Assembly: GCF_003589595.1 (NCBI RefSeq)
Contig: NW_020654080.1
Coordinates: 425,432 to 489,431 of the forward strand
Direction of reading: 5' to 3'
Length of the DNA stretch: 64,000 nucleotides
Source: Hyposmocoma kahamanoa
Lineage: Eukaryota; Arthropoda; Insecta; Lepidoptera; Cosmopterigidae
Positions 34,086 to 46,220 of this stretch are shown here, one piece after another. The first letter of the stretch is position 1. Every line of letters starts with the position of its first letter. The notes below the pieces were generated by a model. That model was not told where the DNA came from. It did no database searches and saw only the letters and a program-made list of their open reading frames with translations. A program made the position numbers and the translations under genes.

Positions 34086-34678
34086 CTGATGAAAGATGAA
34101 TCAGGTTAAAACAGATTTTAAATGTCACGCGGCAAATTCACAGAGACACACTGCTATTTGCTTTCCAAGTCTTTTACACGCTTATATAGCATTGACCATC
34201 AATTTCACGCCTTATTTTCATATGGCAAACCTGCCAGTGACCGTCATGTCATAGGACCACGTCAAACAACTAATTAAACTTAACTTTTTTCCATCCTTTA
34301 AGAACAGAACTGACTCAAACTACACAGTACAGCTCTACCCTCTCTGCGACCTTACCCAGTTTGAGCTGTCGAACTGACGTGACGTTTGTAAACACAGAAA
34401 CCCTAATGGAATAGTTAATTTGATTGTAGATGGCTAAGTAATTCGTTTCTCTAATAATTAGAAAGCAACACGTGATAATATTAGCTAAGATTTACCCTTT
34501 CGTAAAGAAATTACGGAAACAATAAATCGAATTCTGTTACATTGCGTTTAAAGTGACAATTGGCTCCCACATATTTATAATAAAATGAAAGTACTTGATA
34601 AACTTTGAGTACGAAATAATAATATACTATACTAGCACACCACGCCTGGCTAGAACTAATTTAGAAACGTTAGTTTCC
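34086..34678. other. Unannotated AT-rich interval
   Basis: Nothing recognised. Confidence 0.45.
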
Positions 34679-34808
34679 AAAATTGGTCCTCCCGGGAATC
34701 GAACCCGGGACCTGGACCCCGGTTTAGAATTCTTCGATATTTTAAGCGAATCGTACGATTGGATATCATTCTCGAATCGAGAGGCGCTTTTCGAGCTATT
34801 CAGAACAT
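34679..34808 (-). repeat. SINE B-box remnant joined to family H end (copy 3)
   Basis: 34679-34705 holds cctcccgggaatcgaacccg, a B box on the minus strand. From about 34706 the sequence cctggaccccggtttagaat, attttaagcgaatcg and cgaatcgagaggcgcttttc is the reverse complement of the right end of family H at 58250-58365. The sharp junction suggests family H inserted at or beside the SINE. Confidence 0.6.
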
Positions 34809-35076
34809 TCCATAATTAATTTTAATTCCATAATTAATTCCTGATCTTGTTTCATAGAAATATCTCGCCCCAATTGCTCATGCATGATGGATGGGTCGAG
34901 AGAGATCCCGGTCATCAATAAACTTGTTGCTTAGATATTGCTTAGATGTATTTACGTTAATAAACTTATTGCATAGATATCTAAAAAATATTCTTTTCGC
35001 GTTTTTCTCCGAAGCGCTATTTCGCAAGTGCTGCATTTACAATTAGCAGGTCAGAGCTTTTGAGCTAAGGTTTTGA

Positions 35077-35425
35077 TATATGTTCTTCTTCATCTTTTTT
35101 TACCTCTGTCCACCCAGTGCTGAGTGTAAGTCTCTTCTAATGCTCGTCAATCCTTCTGATATTGGGCCTTCTTCATTTAATTTTTCCCGTGGTCAATCCA
35201 GCAAATCGGCTGTCATAACTTTCTCTGCGCCCGCACTCAATCACCCTTCTACCCAATCTGTGGTCTTGTCTACGGCATTTATGATCTGCCTATTTTCACT
35301 TTCTGCTGGTTAGCCTTGACTATGTCGACAAAGTTTATTCTTCTCTGGATCTATGTTTCCATATCGATCTCGGAGAGAGATACCCATCATTGTCCGTACC
35401 ATAGCTCTCTGGGCGACATATGGAT
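35077..35425 (-). mobile_element. RTE-type LINE C-terminal fragment, degenerate
   Basis: On the minus strand, at about 35425 going down, REL/QRAM-like sequence is followed by VSLSEIDMET. Near 35105-35150 a frame reads RALEETYTQHWVDRGKK, which is the RTE C-terminal W-R-x-L-(G/E)-E-(A/T)-Y-x-Q-x-W motif. Many stops and frameshifts. It is a different copy from 32.6 kb. Confidence 0.6.
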
Positions 35426-36699
35426 TTTTTTTTTCATTCTCTTATATACAAGAAGATTCAATAGGTAAACATATTATATTCTTCTTAACATATTTATTGG
35501 ATTTACCAGTCGGCGTGAGGTACTCGCCGATTGTTGCCCCGGGTGCGTCATAAGTAAAGGAACGGAGTACTCTGGTACGTCATGCTGCGAGGTGCGCGGA
35601 CACGGTCGAAACGGGGTATACGAAACGAGGTTCCTAGCAATGGCGTACTACTCGTTGCTGCTATACTTCTGACACATGCTCCACATGTCAGTAAGGCGGC
35701 AGCAAAGAGTATTGCTTTTATAGGGGAAAAGAGAGCCCTCTCGTGAGTATTCATGCCAACTGATTTTGAAGCACCGTCTGTTTTTATCACTGACAACTTC
35801 GTGCGTACATACCCATAAATATGCATACCTATAGATAGATTGCTACTTACTAGTATTACTATACTTGCAAATGAAATATACTTTGCTTGCAGTTTTGTTC
35901 TAACTTAATTATGTAAAAGACAAAATGTCACATGAATTTGTAAGACATTAGTCTGCCAATTACAGCATTAGTTAATTAGAACAAAACGTTAGGTGATAAA
36001 GGCCACAACAAACGACAAATTTATTTAATTACTTCTTATTTTTATAATGTTTGTACTTTTTATAATATACTGGAGCATTATTTTTAATTTCTTCGTCCCC
36101 AACATAAGTTATTTTCCCAGACAAAATCCGATTAACAATTCTACACCAGCTGTACAATAAGACACAGCACAAAGAAAAACATTCCACACAAATAGCATTC
36201 AAGAAAATTTCACAAACCGGCAAAATACACGCGCGTACGCAAGACGCGGTAGCCATTTTTTGACATTGACAGAACAATATGTTACCAGCTCCGAACTAAT
36301 CAAAATTGCCCACCAGATATAAGAGAAAAAAACCTTTTCATTTATGGCGAGCTTTTTTAATATAATATTCAGTCGCAAACGTTATGGTAAATTTTCTAAA
36401 GTTTTTTAACAATTTATGGACGTACATAGTGTATGGAAAAATCACAGTTATTACCTAGGTAAAATAACTGAAACAGTAATGGTACAGAACGCCTGGCAAT
36501 CCCAAAAATAGTACCGGTGATAATAAAAAGATGTCACTACTTTCTTTACAAATTGTCAGCTCCAAGGCTCTGTCCCCCCTGGGCGGCAGACGCGGGTAGC
36601 GGCAGTAACTTCTATGCCACAATAATACAGTGTATAATATAACGATAGATTGGTTACTCAATTAAATTATAATCAGGGTCAACCTTTTATAAGTTCCAG
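35426..36699. other. Unannotated
   Basis: The 92-codon minus frame at 35548-35826 and the 82-codon frame at 36029-36277 have no recognisable motif. No shared repeat seen. Confidence 0.45.
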
Positions 36700-36925
36700 T
36701 GCCGTACACGGATTTCCTCAAGGGAGAGGGTGTAGGTCCGCCATGCTAGGCCAATGCGGGTTGGGGTCTTCACGCGTTGTAAAACTACTTCAACATGCAG
36801 GTGCCATCTTATCATATTCATAAATGTACGTAACTTACAAATTGAAGTCATAAATAAGTACGTGCTGTCACTGGTATACGAACCGATGACCTCTAGCAAC
36901 CGTTATTCCACTGGCCTACCACCAC
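36700..36925 (+). repeat. Family F repeat copy
   Basis: ccgccatgctaggccaatgc, gggttggggtcttcacgcgt, and near the end cgaaccgatgacctctagca with ccactggcctaccacc. The order agrees with the 13.7 and 15.9 kb copies. Confidence 0.5.
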
Positions 36926-37889
36926 TCTACTAATAATCCATTTAAATGGATATTGCCAGATGAATAAAAATATTCCCGAATGCTGTGACTGGCATTACAA
37001 TCATATTAATTGGCATATGCGATGGTATTTATTGGCCCTCCCTTTATACTGAATGAACAATTTAATTTAAATAATGAATAGAATCAGGCGTTACTTTGCG
37101 GGAATCCATGTTAATAAAAATGGACGTAATTTAAATAATATCTAGGATAATATTCAAATTATATGCAGGTGTTTATATGACGAAGAGCACTTGGAATTAT
37201 TGAGAATTCCGCTGTCAATATTACAAATACTGTCATAGATTAATGATAGCAATGACTGGCGCGTTAAATTATTGTAATTAATCTTGTTTTTTTTGGGGGA
37301 GGGGGGATTAAAAACCCATATAGATAGATAACACGTTTATTCAGCACAATTACGAACAGAAACAAAACATTTACAATCACCTCACAGAGTATAACATAAA
37401 AGCACATAGAACATTCATTATTAATTTTATACACATTATATAAAACACATACTGCGAGAAAAACAAGTACTGTGAGAAAAACAAACAAATACTATAAGAA
37501 CTGAAAAAATTTTAATGTAACTATCACTTTTGTTATCCACTGTTATAAATCGTCACCAGAGATCAAAGTAGCTAGAGTATATTTTCTAAATACCGAAATA
37601 ACTGTAGTTGTATATAATTCAACATTGAACTGCAGCATTTAGGGGTAGTTTCAAGCATTCGAGCTTTAATATGCTAGAATAATATTCCACCACCTATGCA
37701 ATGAGACTTCTAAACACAAAGCACTGCGTACCGGCAACACCTACTCTCGCTTCAAAATCTGTGTAGTTTATTTACACTCCGCGTGAATAGAATTTTATTT
37801 TTACTTTGATCTATTTACATTATTTGTGTATTACATAAACGATACATTTCACCACACTAAAACATGCCGCCAAGCAGTAATGTCTGCAA
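36926..37889. other. Unannotated AT-rich interval
   Basis: Nothing recognised. Confidence 0.45.
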
Positions 37890-38186
37890 GTGGCAGCTCC
37901 TTGTGAAAGAACTCGTCCTAGGTAGTATTACCAACTTACCTATTTCTGCCACCAAAAAGTAATGTCAGCATTACTTTTACTGGTTTTGAAAGGTAAGGGT
38001 GCTGGTGAAATTATTAGCACATGGGACTTGTCAACTTATGTCTTAGAGTGACGGGCGCAGTGGTAGTGCCCCTCAGATCTGTGCAATTTGAAGCTTTGAG
38101 TGGCACTGCAACTGTTATGGACATGCGTGTAGCTTACCAACAGGCGCACGACTTGTTCGTCCTATCACTTGATGTTATAAAAAAAC
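37890..38186 (+). repeat. Family A repeat, copy 6 (near full length)
   Basis: tggcagctccttgtgaaaga, tatttctgccaccaaaaagt, aaggtaagggtgctggtgaa, gtgcccctcagatctgtgca, gcttaccaacaggcgcacga, and the end cacttgatgttataaaaaaa. A partial gccgccaagcagtaatg just upstream (37866-37882) suggests a second overlapping fragment. Confidence 0.9.
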
Positions 38187-38724
38187 ATATTTACAATCAC
38201 AATTTACTCCCACAGCTATGTTTTTATTCATACTTGCACATGCACTTACATATCTAAGTTAATTTAGATGCACTATTTGCATTTTATTATGAATGTAATT
38301 TCAATGTATAATCGTACGCACAGTCATTATATTTTTGCTTACAAATAACTTAATCCCTCTCGTTGGTTCTGACTGAAAACCAGTACTTTGGCATGGCTGA
38401 GTCAGCGCCCTGTCACTGCTATAGCAATCATGATGTTTCTACCTTTGTGTTTAATTTGTGTGTAATTGTAACATCAGTGAATAAAGTATTTATCTGCCTA
38501 TTTTTTCTATATCTTTAATGTGTAACTAGCAAGTACTTTACCACAGTAGTATGTTTAGTAGAAAAGTTTCGTTTTAATTTTGTGAAATTTAATTTTTGAT
38601 CATTGCGAGACTTCAGGCGGAGGTAGTGTAACTTGAAGTTCAGATAAATTTACTTTGACTATTATGTGACGAAATTCTGAAGAACCTATATAATATAGAT
38701 AGTACGAGTATTTAAAAAAATGCG
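38187..38724. other. Unannotated
   Basis: AT-rich; nothing recognised. Confidence 0.45.
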
Positions 38725-38957
38725 TATCAAGTGACTGGACACGGGGTAAGTGACACACCTCGTCACACCAGTTGCAGTGTCATTCAGAGCTTTAAATCGC
38801 AAAGTTTTGAGGGGTACTACTACTGCATCAATCGTTCAGTTTCACCAGCAAGCACCCTTGCCTTTCAAAACTGGAACACAGGGTCGCCTTACTGCATGGC
38901 GGCAGAAACATGTACGGTGGCCTACTTCCCTGAACGAATTCTTTCCCAAGGTGCTCG
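38725..38957 (-). repeat. Family A repeat, copy 7
   Basis: Reverse orientation: gtgactggacacggggtaag, gagctttaaatcgcaaagtt, caccagcaagcacccttgcc, gcatggcggcagaaac and ccctgaacgaattctttccc. It abuts a LINE endonuclease fragment at 38958, so an ORF spanning the junction is an artefactual fusion. Confidence 0.85.
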
Positions 38958-39990
38958 CAAAACATTAGAAATAAATCTTTTTTTGCATGATATTTCCGTT
39001 GACGTGTTTTGTGTTACAGAACACTGGCTGAAAGACTACGAAGCCATTAACAACATAGAAAATTATGTAATAGTCAGTTCGTTCATAAGAAAGAACTGAA
39101 GTAGAGGCGGATCCATGATAATTATTAAACGTAACTTAAAATTTAAAGAGCGTAAAGATATCACAGATCTTTCTACTGAACGAGCTATTGAGATATCATG
39201 TGTGGAATTGGATCAGATTGTCGTCAGTCGTCTTTGTGTATATAGGCCCCCCTCTGCTAATTTTAACGAGTTTGAATTAATTATGAAAGATAGTTTAAAG
39301 CGGATTTTTCCAACCAATAAAAACGTAGTAATATGTAGAGATTTCAATGTAAACCTGTTGGAAAACTGTTCTACTTCTGTAAGACTCATTAATTTATTTC
39401 AAAGTTTTAACTTGATTAATCTTTTCTTAGAACCAACTCGCATCACTGTCTCCTCTTCTACTTGTATTGATAACATCTTTTGTAACACACGCAGTGTCTA
39501 AATCAATAATTAAATGCTTAAGATCAGACCATAGTGGCCAATTGGCTTCTTTTAATTGTAAAATGAGCAAAAAGGTAGACCAATTTCTCTGCAGACCGAT
39601 TACCGCAGAACGAATCATTAGATTTCAAAATAATATCGGCAATTCCAAATACTTTGTATAGCACGATATTTGGTTTAATTAAAAATTAATTTGATAATGT
39701 ATTTAAATCGAAAACATTAACTTTCCATAGAGAGAAGAAATTCAGCGACTGGGCAACAGTAGGTATTCATAAGAGTAGGTCTCGTCCTCGGTCTCGTGTA
39801 TGAGCTATACAATATGAAAACTTATAATACTAATTCCGATTTCATAGAAAATGTTAGAAATTATTCAAAAATATTTAAAAAGGTATGTGTAGCTGCTGCA
39901 AACTATATTTGTATTGCAAAAACGAGCGATTCGTTCTGTGTACCATCTAGGCTCTCGGGTTTATCTCCATCCATCTTTCTTGTCTAAATT
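38958..39990 (+). mobile_element. LINE 5' portion: apurinic-type endonuclease domain, frameshifted
   Basis: It carries the EEP endonuclease of a Jockey/CR1-clade LINE. First frame (to 39099): KTLEINLFLHDISVDVFCVT followed by EHWLKDYEAI. Second frame (39115-39501): VCRDFNVNLL (39335-39365), and DNIF at the end. Third frame: LRSDHSGQL near 39520, the SDH catalytic histidine motif. A connecting region follows at 39796-39987 (IENVRNYSKIFKKVCVAAAN), which normally joins endonuclease to reverse transcriptase. The reverse-transcriptase domain is absent, so the piece is truncated at 3' as well as decayed. A 3'-truncated LINE is less common than 5' truncation and suggests deletion or recombination. 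Confidence 0.8.
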
Positions 39991-41566
39991 GAATAACAAA
40001 AACAATTGAAAGTCGATATTCAAATGTTTCAAATTTAAAAAAAAAATCACAGAAACCATTTGAAAAAAGTTTCATTCGAAAACCTCAAACCATGAAGATT
40101 CTATGAAAATTCAAAGAACCTATTGCAATAAAACGGCAATTTCATACTTTAACCCCTAATAATATGCAAGTATTTTTTTTCTTTTCACAGATGCCAACCC
40201 TTTTCCTAACTAATCTTTTCAATAATAATTTGATATAACCTAATGTCCAAAGCATTGTCCTGCTCTTTATTTTCTGTTTTAGTTCTTAATGAAATCATTA
40301 ATGTGATGAGACTTTTGTTTAATAAAAAAACAAAAAACGTATTAATACAAACAAAAAATAATATGTTTTGTTTGTATGAATACGATCTAGACGATTCGAT
40401 TCGCTTAATAATCGCACTAAAATGATTCGATCTTCATAAAAATCCAATCGTACCCATACCTATACTTAGATAATGAACTTGATAGTTTTTGGCAACGCAG
40501 TAATGTGTAAGTGTAATTAACATCGACTTCCCTTTGTCTGATCCCTTGTCAATAAGTGAGTGAGTCTGACAAATGACTGTTTGGACAGAAGAGCAGGTTG
40601 GAGGTGACCAGTCACGATGCTCATTTGTTTTATTTGCCAACCATACCACGGGGGACATTAGGCATCTGGGGTGGGGAGGGCGCATTGTTTGTTTTGAGAC
40701 TACTGGACATTTGCTGGTAAGTGCTTGGTAATTGTACTGCGTTTATGTATAGGACGGTGGGTGTGATGTATTCATATCTGAATACAAACATGAAAAGCGT
40801 AGTTTATAAGAGAAAGGAATTTGTTTGACGACCTCCGTGATGGAGGGCTTGCACACCGGTTTTCTCTGAGGTCCCTAAGAAGAACCAGCCATCATGCCAA
40901 CTGCCTGGTCTAATCTAAAAATGCATCAAGAATCGAACCCGAGACATTCCCATTAAGCACATAGTCATATATAACGTTCTGTAGGTATTTATAAAGTTTA
41001 CATATATTCTTTCTTCTTCTACATAAAAAAGTTACTCTGATAAAAACCCCCTTTACCGGAACACAAATTACCCATACGTCCAACATGACCCCATAACCAG
41101 CGACTACATGAACTAGCAGCAACTACTAAACAAGCTCCTAGTCGTAAAACTCTTCGCGACTCAATCGAATACTCATAAAATTGTCCCCCTCCGAGGGGTC
41201 CACGCACTTATCGACAGTCAACCATACTCATTAGAGATAAGGTTTGTTTCGAAGAAACGCAGGCTTAAGCATTCGGAAGGCAGTAAATAAATTTTATGGG
41301 CGGTATTGACGACTCGTGCGTTTTGCAGCGAGCGGTCGTGATCAGCGCTACGTTGTAAGTAATAACAATTGTGCTGTTGTAAAAGAATTTGTGTTTATAT
41401 GTCGATGTTTGCACGATGTGTGATTCTTAGGGTTGAAAATATATGTTGCTTTTATTTTCACCTGAAAATATTCCCATCCTTTCATCCTCATAAAATTAAA
41501 TAGGAAATATAATACCTTTGTTCGTACGTTCCATGACGTTGCATTGGTTTTATTTTTTATAAAAAA
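39991..41566. other. Unannotated; possible SINE remnant at 40.83-40.95 kb
   Basis: The interval 40832-40946 holds cgacctccgtgatggagggc and the B-box-like reverse motif caagaatcgaacccgagaca, resembling parts of a tRNA-derived SINE. No gene recognised; the segment 41330-41375 shows acceptor- and donor-like strings around ttttgcag and gtaagt but no reading frame to support an exon. Confidence 0.35.
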
Positions 41567-41740
41567 CTAGCTGGTGTCCGCGACTTCGTCTGCGTGGAAT
41601 GTACTATACTAATTTTTATGATTTTATTGGTTTTTCCGTACAAACTTTCATCCCCCATTAAACTCCCTTTAAGATGTATTTTAGTGACAAAAAGCATCTT
41701 ATGTCTTTTTCCTAGGTCCTATTTTATTTATTTATATTTT
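41567..41740 (+). mobile_element. RTE-like LINE/SINE 3' end
   Basis: It starts aaactagctggtgtccgcga and continues cttcgtctgcgtggaatg, then ccgtacaaactttcatcccc. The block ccgcgacttcgtctgcgtgg is widely seen at the 3' ends of RTE-type elements in insects. No coding part is present here. Confidence 0.6.
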
Positions 41741-41743
41741 TAC

Positions 41744-41881
41744 AGGGCAACTTATGTCTCAGGGTGACGGGCGCAGTGGCAGCGCCCCTCAAATCTTTGC
41801 GATTTAAAGCTCTGAGGACACTGCAATTGTTATGGACAGGCGTGTAGCTTACCATCAGGTGCAGGACTTGTTCAAAAAAAT
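41744..41881 (+). repeat. Family A repeat, copy 8 (3' half)
   Basis: cagggcaacttatgtctcag, tttgcgatttaaagctctga, tatggacaggcgtgtagctt, then gcaggacttgttcaaaaaaa. The 5' half is missing. Confidence 0.85.
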
Positions 41882-41894
41882 GTTATATATTTTA

Positions 41895-42165
41895 CTTTCG
41901 CATTTATAATATTGTCACAATCTCGACTGATACCGACGATGTGTGCACAAGTATGTCTAGAAAATGCCTATTCACTGTAGCCTTGATAAGACCCAAATTG
42001 TAGCTTTCGGGGAACGCAGATGGCGGTAGTGTATTGTGTTCCTTTCCCGTACGCATTGGAAAAAAGGAAGTAAAGCACTCGTTCGTGCGAACAGGGTATA
42101 CCAACGACATGAATACGTAATACAAATGCCTGGAACCTGTCTACCTTGCTAACTCCTAAATTTAT
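41895..42165 (-). mobile_element. LINE 3' end fragment (family of the 9.1 kb LINE)
   Basis: The minus frame contains LPPSAFPESYNLGLIKATVN followed by RHFLDILVHTSSV, a LINE ORF2 C-terminus. The plus strand shows the matching 3' untranslated motifs (atattgtcacaatctcgact, gcctattcactgtagccttg). It supplies the protein end that is damaged in the 9.1 kb copy. Confidence 0.7.
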
Positions 42166-43164
42166 ATTCTAAAATTACCTGAAATAAATAGCAAAGGATT
42201 CTTTTAATTTCTCTCACAACATTTCACAGCGGTCACGGCTAGATTAGCAAGTGTTACCTCTAGACAATTTTCAGGACGAACTGTCTGTTTACTCTGTTTC
42301 TACGACAACCCTTCTCCCGATTTCTTGTGATATTACCATTGTCACTATTTTTCCCCGACACATTAAACTGGATGGATGAACACGTGAAACTGTAATCGAA
42401 CTATTTTGTTAATTTGACATAGCATTTTTTTATTTACTTCCTAAGTATTGGCTGTTATCTATTTACTTAAAAAAATTAATTTAATTTTATTAATTAATTA
42501 ATTAAAAAAAAATTCAAAAACTTTTAACTTAGTTCGAAAATTGTCCTACGATCGCCATAAATTTTATATTATTTTTACGCAACTGACACTGGCCATTAAA
42601 AAAAAGTAATATTATAAAACAAAAATATTTAATAAGCATTATTATAGAGTCTGATTAATGTCATGAAACCTGCAACATTTTTGTTGCTTGTCAAAACACA
42701 ATTACAACACAAAGAACATAACGTTAAAATGTTTCGCAAGAAGCAGTTAACAATTTCACAAAGCGTGTCGATTTAAAATAAATCTTCTCTTCAGCTCTGC
42801 GGAACTATTTTACATGAACATTATGCAAATGAGCTGAGATGGAAATGAGCTAAGGACGCAGTCACACTCAGCCAGACTCAGCTGTTCTCAGCTCGACTTG
42901 CTTTAGCATGCAGATGATCAACTTTTTAATGTTACTACGTATTGAGCATATTTCTTGGAAATCTACGAATAAACGCACTTTCTACTTGTTGTGTTACTAC
43001 TTGAGAAATGGTCACTCATCTTTAAAATCCAAAATTGGAATCATTTTCATAAGGCAGATTTGTGTTCGTTTCAATATGAAGAAAATAAATCTAAGTAATC
43101 AGAAAGAATAATATAATTAAAATTACTACATACAATTATAATATTTTTATAAAAAAAAAGTTTG
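42166..43164. other. Unannotated AT-rich interval
   Basis: It includes a taattaattaatt run near 42490-42505. Nothing else recognised. Confidence 0.45.
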
Positions 43165-43420
43165 TGAAACTATGCATTTGCCAAGTTTTATTGAAATCGG
43201 TTACCGGAAAGTGCGCAAAACCGGTTTCACCCCTAGCTGGCCATCCTTAGAGGTGGAATATTTTCTTCAAATTTAAGAGGGACCGATACTGAGGTACCCT
43301 CTTTCCAACAAAAAAAGAATCATCGAAATCGGTTCACAAATGCCGGAGTTATCGCGTAACATAACACACAAAAAAATACACTCAAATAGAGAACCTCCTC
43401 TTTTTTTGAAGTCGGTTAAT
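43165..43420 (-). repeat. Family C repeat, copy 3
   Basis: ccaagttttattgaaatcgg, taccggaaagtgcgcaaaac, cttagaggtggaatattttc, gaggtaccctctttccaaca and aacctcctctttttttgaag. Internally shorter than copy 2. Confidence 0.85.
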
Positions 43421-45993
43421 AATGATTTTCAGTTATGACCCGTGAACACCAATCGATATAGAAAACTAATAGATTAGATCACGTCACGCGCGCTGCCGGT
43501 GCTTTGCGTCGTGGCATCGCTGTGATTTCAACGCACCGAATGCCACACGAGCAATGCGGTGGCATAACGTCGCCCGCGTCGCTTGCTGACGCACCACAGC
43601 ACCGTTTCGTCTCCTGGCCCTTGTCCGATGCGCATGTGTTCGTAGCTCTAATTTATATAAAACAGCGTCACCGTTCAAGCGGCGCAACCCCATGCCACGC
43701 ATAGTGTGGCATCACTCTTAACTGGTCTTCACAATATCCTCGTGACTGTTGCGGTTACTTGTTATGCGTGATGGCGGAACGGAATATTACTCGTGAGCGC
43801 TAGATAAATTGAGCCATATGCATATACTTTTAGAATCGAGGCCGTGCGTGCGTCACTGACCCTTTACTGTGAAGTAAACTGAAATATTGGTAATTTCCCT
43901 ACATTGTAAAACAGTGGCAAAGCGCTCTAAAATTTACCCTCAAGACATGTAACAAAATTATTCGGTCTCCGTAATATTAGTAATTCAGCAATCGCGCAAC
44001 AGCCAATCACGTTGAGTAAATTAACAAATGCCAGTACAAAATATAAACATCGACCGTTTCTCCGAGCCAATGAAATGTAAAAACCGTCAATGGTAATATT
44101 CAGCCAAAATGCATCGAGTCGTAGTTTTTATAATGGGAGTGCGTCGAAACGAGAGCGAAGCGAATTTCTGGCGAAAATAAAATGCGATAAAGCGTGAAGT
44201 GAAAATCGACGATCGCTACTCGCCGATGTTGACGCGACGCGAGGACGGCACGGCGACGCGACGATTGCGACCGATAACGATTTCACACTATTTTTGCTAT
44301 GAAATATTCGCGAGAGTTGGTTTTTTCTGTATCATCAACACGTTATCGTGATGCTTTTCACGTACCGACACTCTTTTGCACATTTAATAATTTATTTGCA
44401 AGATTTATCGACTAAACACTGCGCCGTTCCTTTTTTACTTCACTACACAAAATTGTATGCATAATAAAAGTCGATATCTTTCGAGAAGTCAAGAATTTTA
44501 TAAAATGCCACACCAATTATTTGATAAAAATACCTGTGCATTTATGAATATCGCTTTTTCAACTATTCAAATTGCTTTCCAAGTTTCGTTGATAGATTCC
44601 GATTTTAAACTCGGAGGTGCAATGCTACGGAAAGATTCCGAGTTCTCTAACTACAAGTTTCTCCGGCTCCGAAGTTACGCGAATATTTGCCGGAGTTTTA
44701 TTGAGTTCTATGAAAGGACATATAATCAGACGAGTTAAAAACTAAGATCTGAGATTAAATGGGAAATTAAACTTTACAACTTTTGCGGGAGTTCCTTTGA
44801 AGCCTTTAGCACGAATTGCAACCACCGCGACCCTGGGATTGACTGAGATTTCACTTTATATATCTCTATCTCTATTTCGGTGTACCATAAGCATAGTTGT
44901 ATTGCAGAAATTACTAACTTATCTATCGAATTGTTTATGGTGATTATCAGATTCATCTTAGGCTGTTGCAGTCCAACGAACGACGACTTTTGCTAAAAAG
45001 TAAAGAAGTAAAAACGCTTGGAAATTGTAACCTATGGTTGGCAACTCTCTGCGGTGAATCGGAACAGACGACGAAATGGAATTAGAGCCGCCGCCGCAGG
45101 GTCCCCGCGGGATTCGAACCGAGGGTGTCGAATCCCGTACCTCCGCTGTTTACATTGAGTGATTGCATCCAGGTTGGAGTGTGAAAATGGAATGGAGGAA
45201 CTTTTTAAAGTGGAAACTAATATTTGGAGATTGGTTTTTGATTGAAGAAGTTTCAAGGGGTTCGAAAGGAAAAAACTAATTAAAATTGTTATTGAACATT
45301 TCTGCGATTGGATGCGTATCACAATTTAATAATAATAAAACTTCGTTTACTTGCTTATATATAACGTAAGAGATGAAACTAATAACTGTGCCAGTACAAT
45401 CATGTTTCGCCTAAATTAGACAGCAAGCAAATGTCTTCTTATACAATGTTAATTGACTATAATAATGAGACTGTCACAAGATACAAATTTACAAAGTAAA
45501 TATGTAAGAATGATAAAATGTAATCTAAATTCATTAATTGAATATGAAGCTGTAGTTTAAGTATTAATTTTCAAACATCTTTTACTGTATTTAGCCGTAG
45601 GAATATTCATATCAAGTTCAAGTTCATTCGGGTTTCCGCGAACTCTAGTATTCAAACCACTGAGCTTTTTTCAACAAATGTATTCGTTTACTAAGATGTT
45701 TTATAGACATACAATGACGACAGTTGCAACAAACCAACATTCTGAAACATTGTTTCTTCCAGTGATAATGAATAATATATTTCCAAAACAGTTATTGAGG
45801 AACTTTTTATTAATTAAATAAAAAAGTACGACATTAAACCAATCGTTGTTCGTGTTAAACAGAATTTAGTCATATAATAACAACAGGTGAATAGCATCGC
45901 ACATAAAAGTAAACATTCTCGTAACTCAAAAATTATGGAATTGAGAAAACACGATATCACATTAAAAAAAAAAATAAAATTACTGTAGCGGAT
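43421..45993. other. Unannotated; CpG-rich stretches at 43.48-43.72 and 44.10-44.29 kb
   Basis: Two CpG-rich, non-repetitive segments. The first has several gtggcat/atgccac motifs in both orientations and a tttatataaaac string. The second is rich in gcgacgcgacg. No coding region was recognised in either. The remainder is AT-rich; a B-box-like gggattcgaaccgaggg at 45108-45124 may be a SINE remnant. Confidence 0.4.
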
Positions 45994-46220
45994 TCTTACA
46001 CATAGGAAATGAAACCATTTTTCCGGATGTAATCGCGTATATTTGTTTTTTCAAACAAACCAACGTTTCGGGCCCTTTCAGGTACCATGGTCACAGTTGA
46101 CTGAGGTGGTACAGTCATCAACCAGTTATTGTTTGAAAAAACAAATATGCCCGATTTAAATCCGGAAAAATAGTTTTATTTCCTATGTGTAACAATCGCG
46201 AAAACCTAAGAACTAGATAG
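45994..46220 (-). mobile_element. Penelope-like terminal unit, copy 3, with inverted arms
   Basis: The reverse part (45994-46130) holds cataggaaatgaaaccattt, the box caacgtttcgggccctttca (minus: cctgaaagggcccgaaacg) and ctgaggtggtacagtcatca. It is joined near 46131 to a forward part (tgtttgaaaaaacaaatatg, gatttaaatccggaaaaata, aaaacctaagaactagat). The two arms are inverted copies of the same terminus. Confidence 0.8.

Noticed and set aside
38731..39099. 122-codon ORF as a single protein
   Set aside because: It is a chance fusion of antisense family A repeat with the start of a LINE endonuclease; only the part after 38958 is real retroelement coding sequence.
41320..41375. Micro-exon between ttttgcag and gtaagt
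   Set aside because: Both sites fit loosely, but the 26 bp between has no supporting frame, conservation or neighbouring exon.
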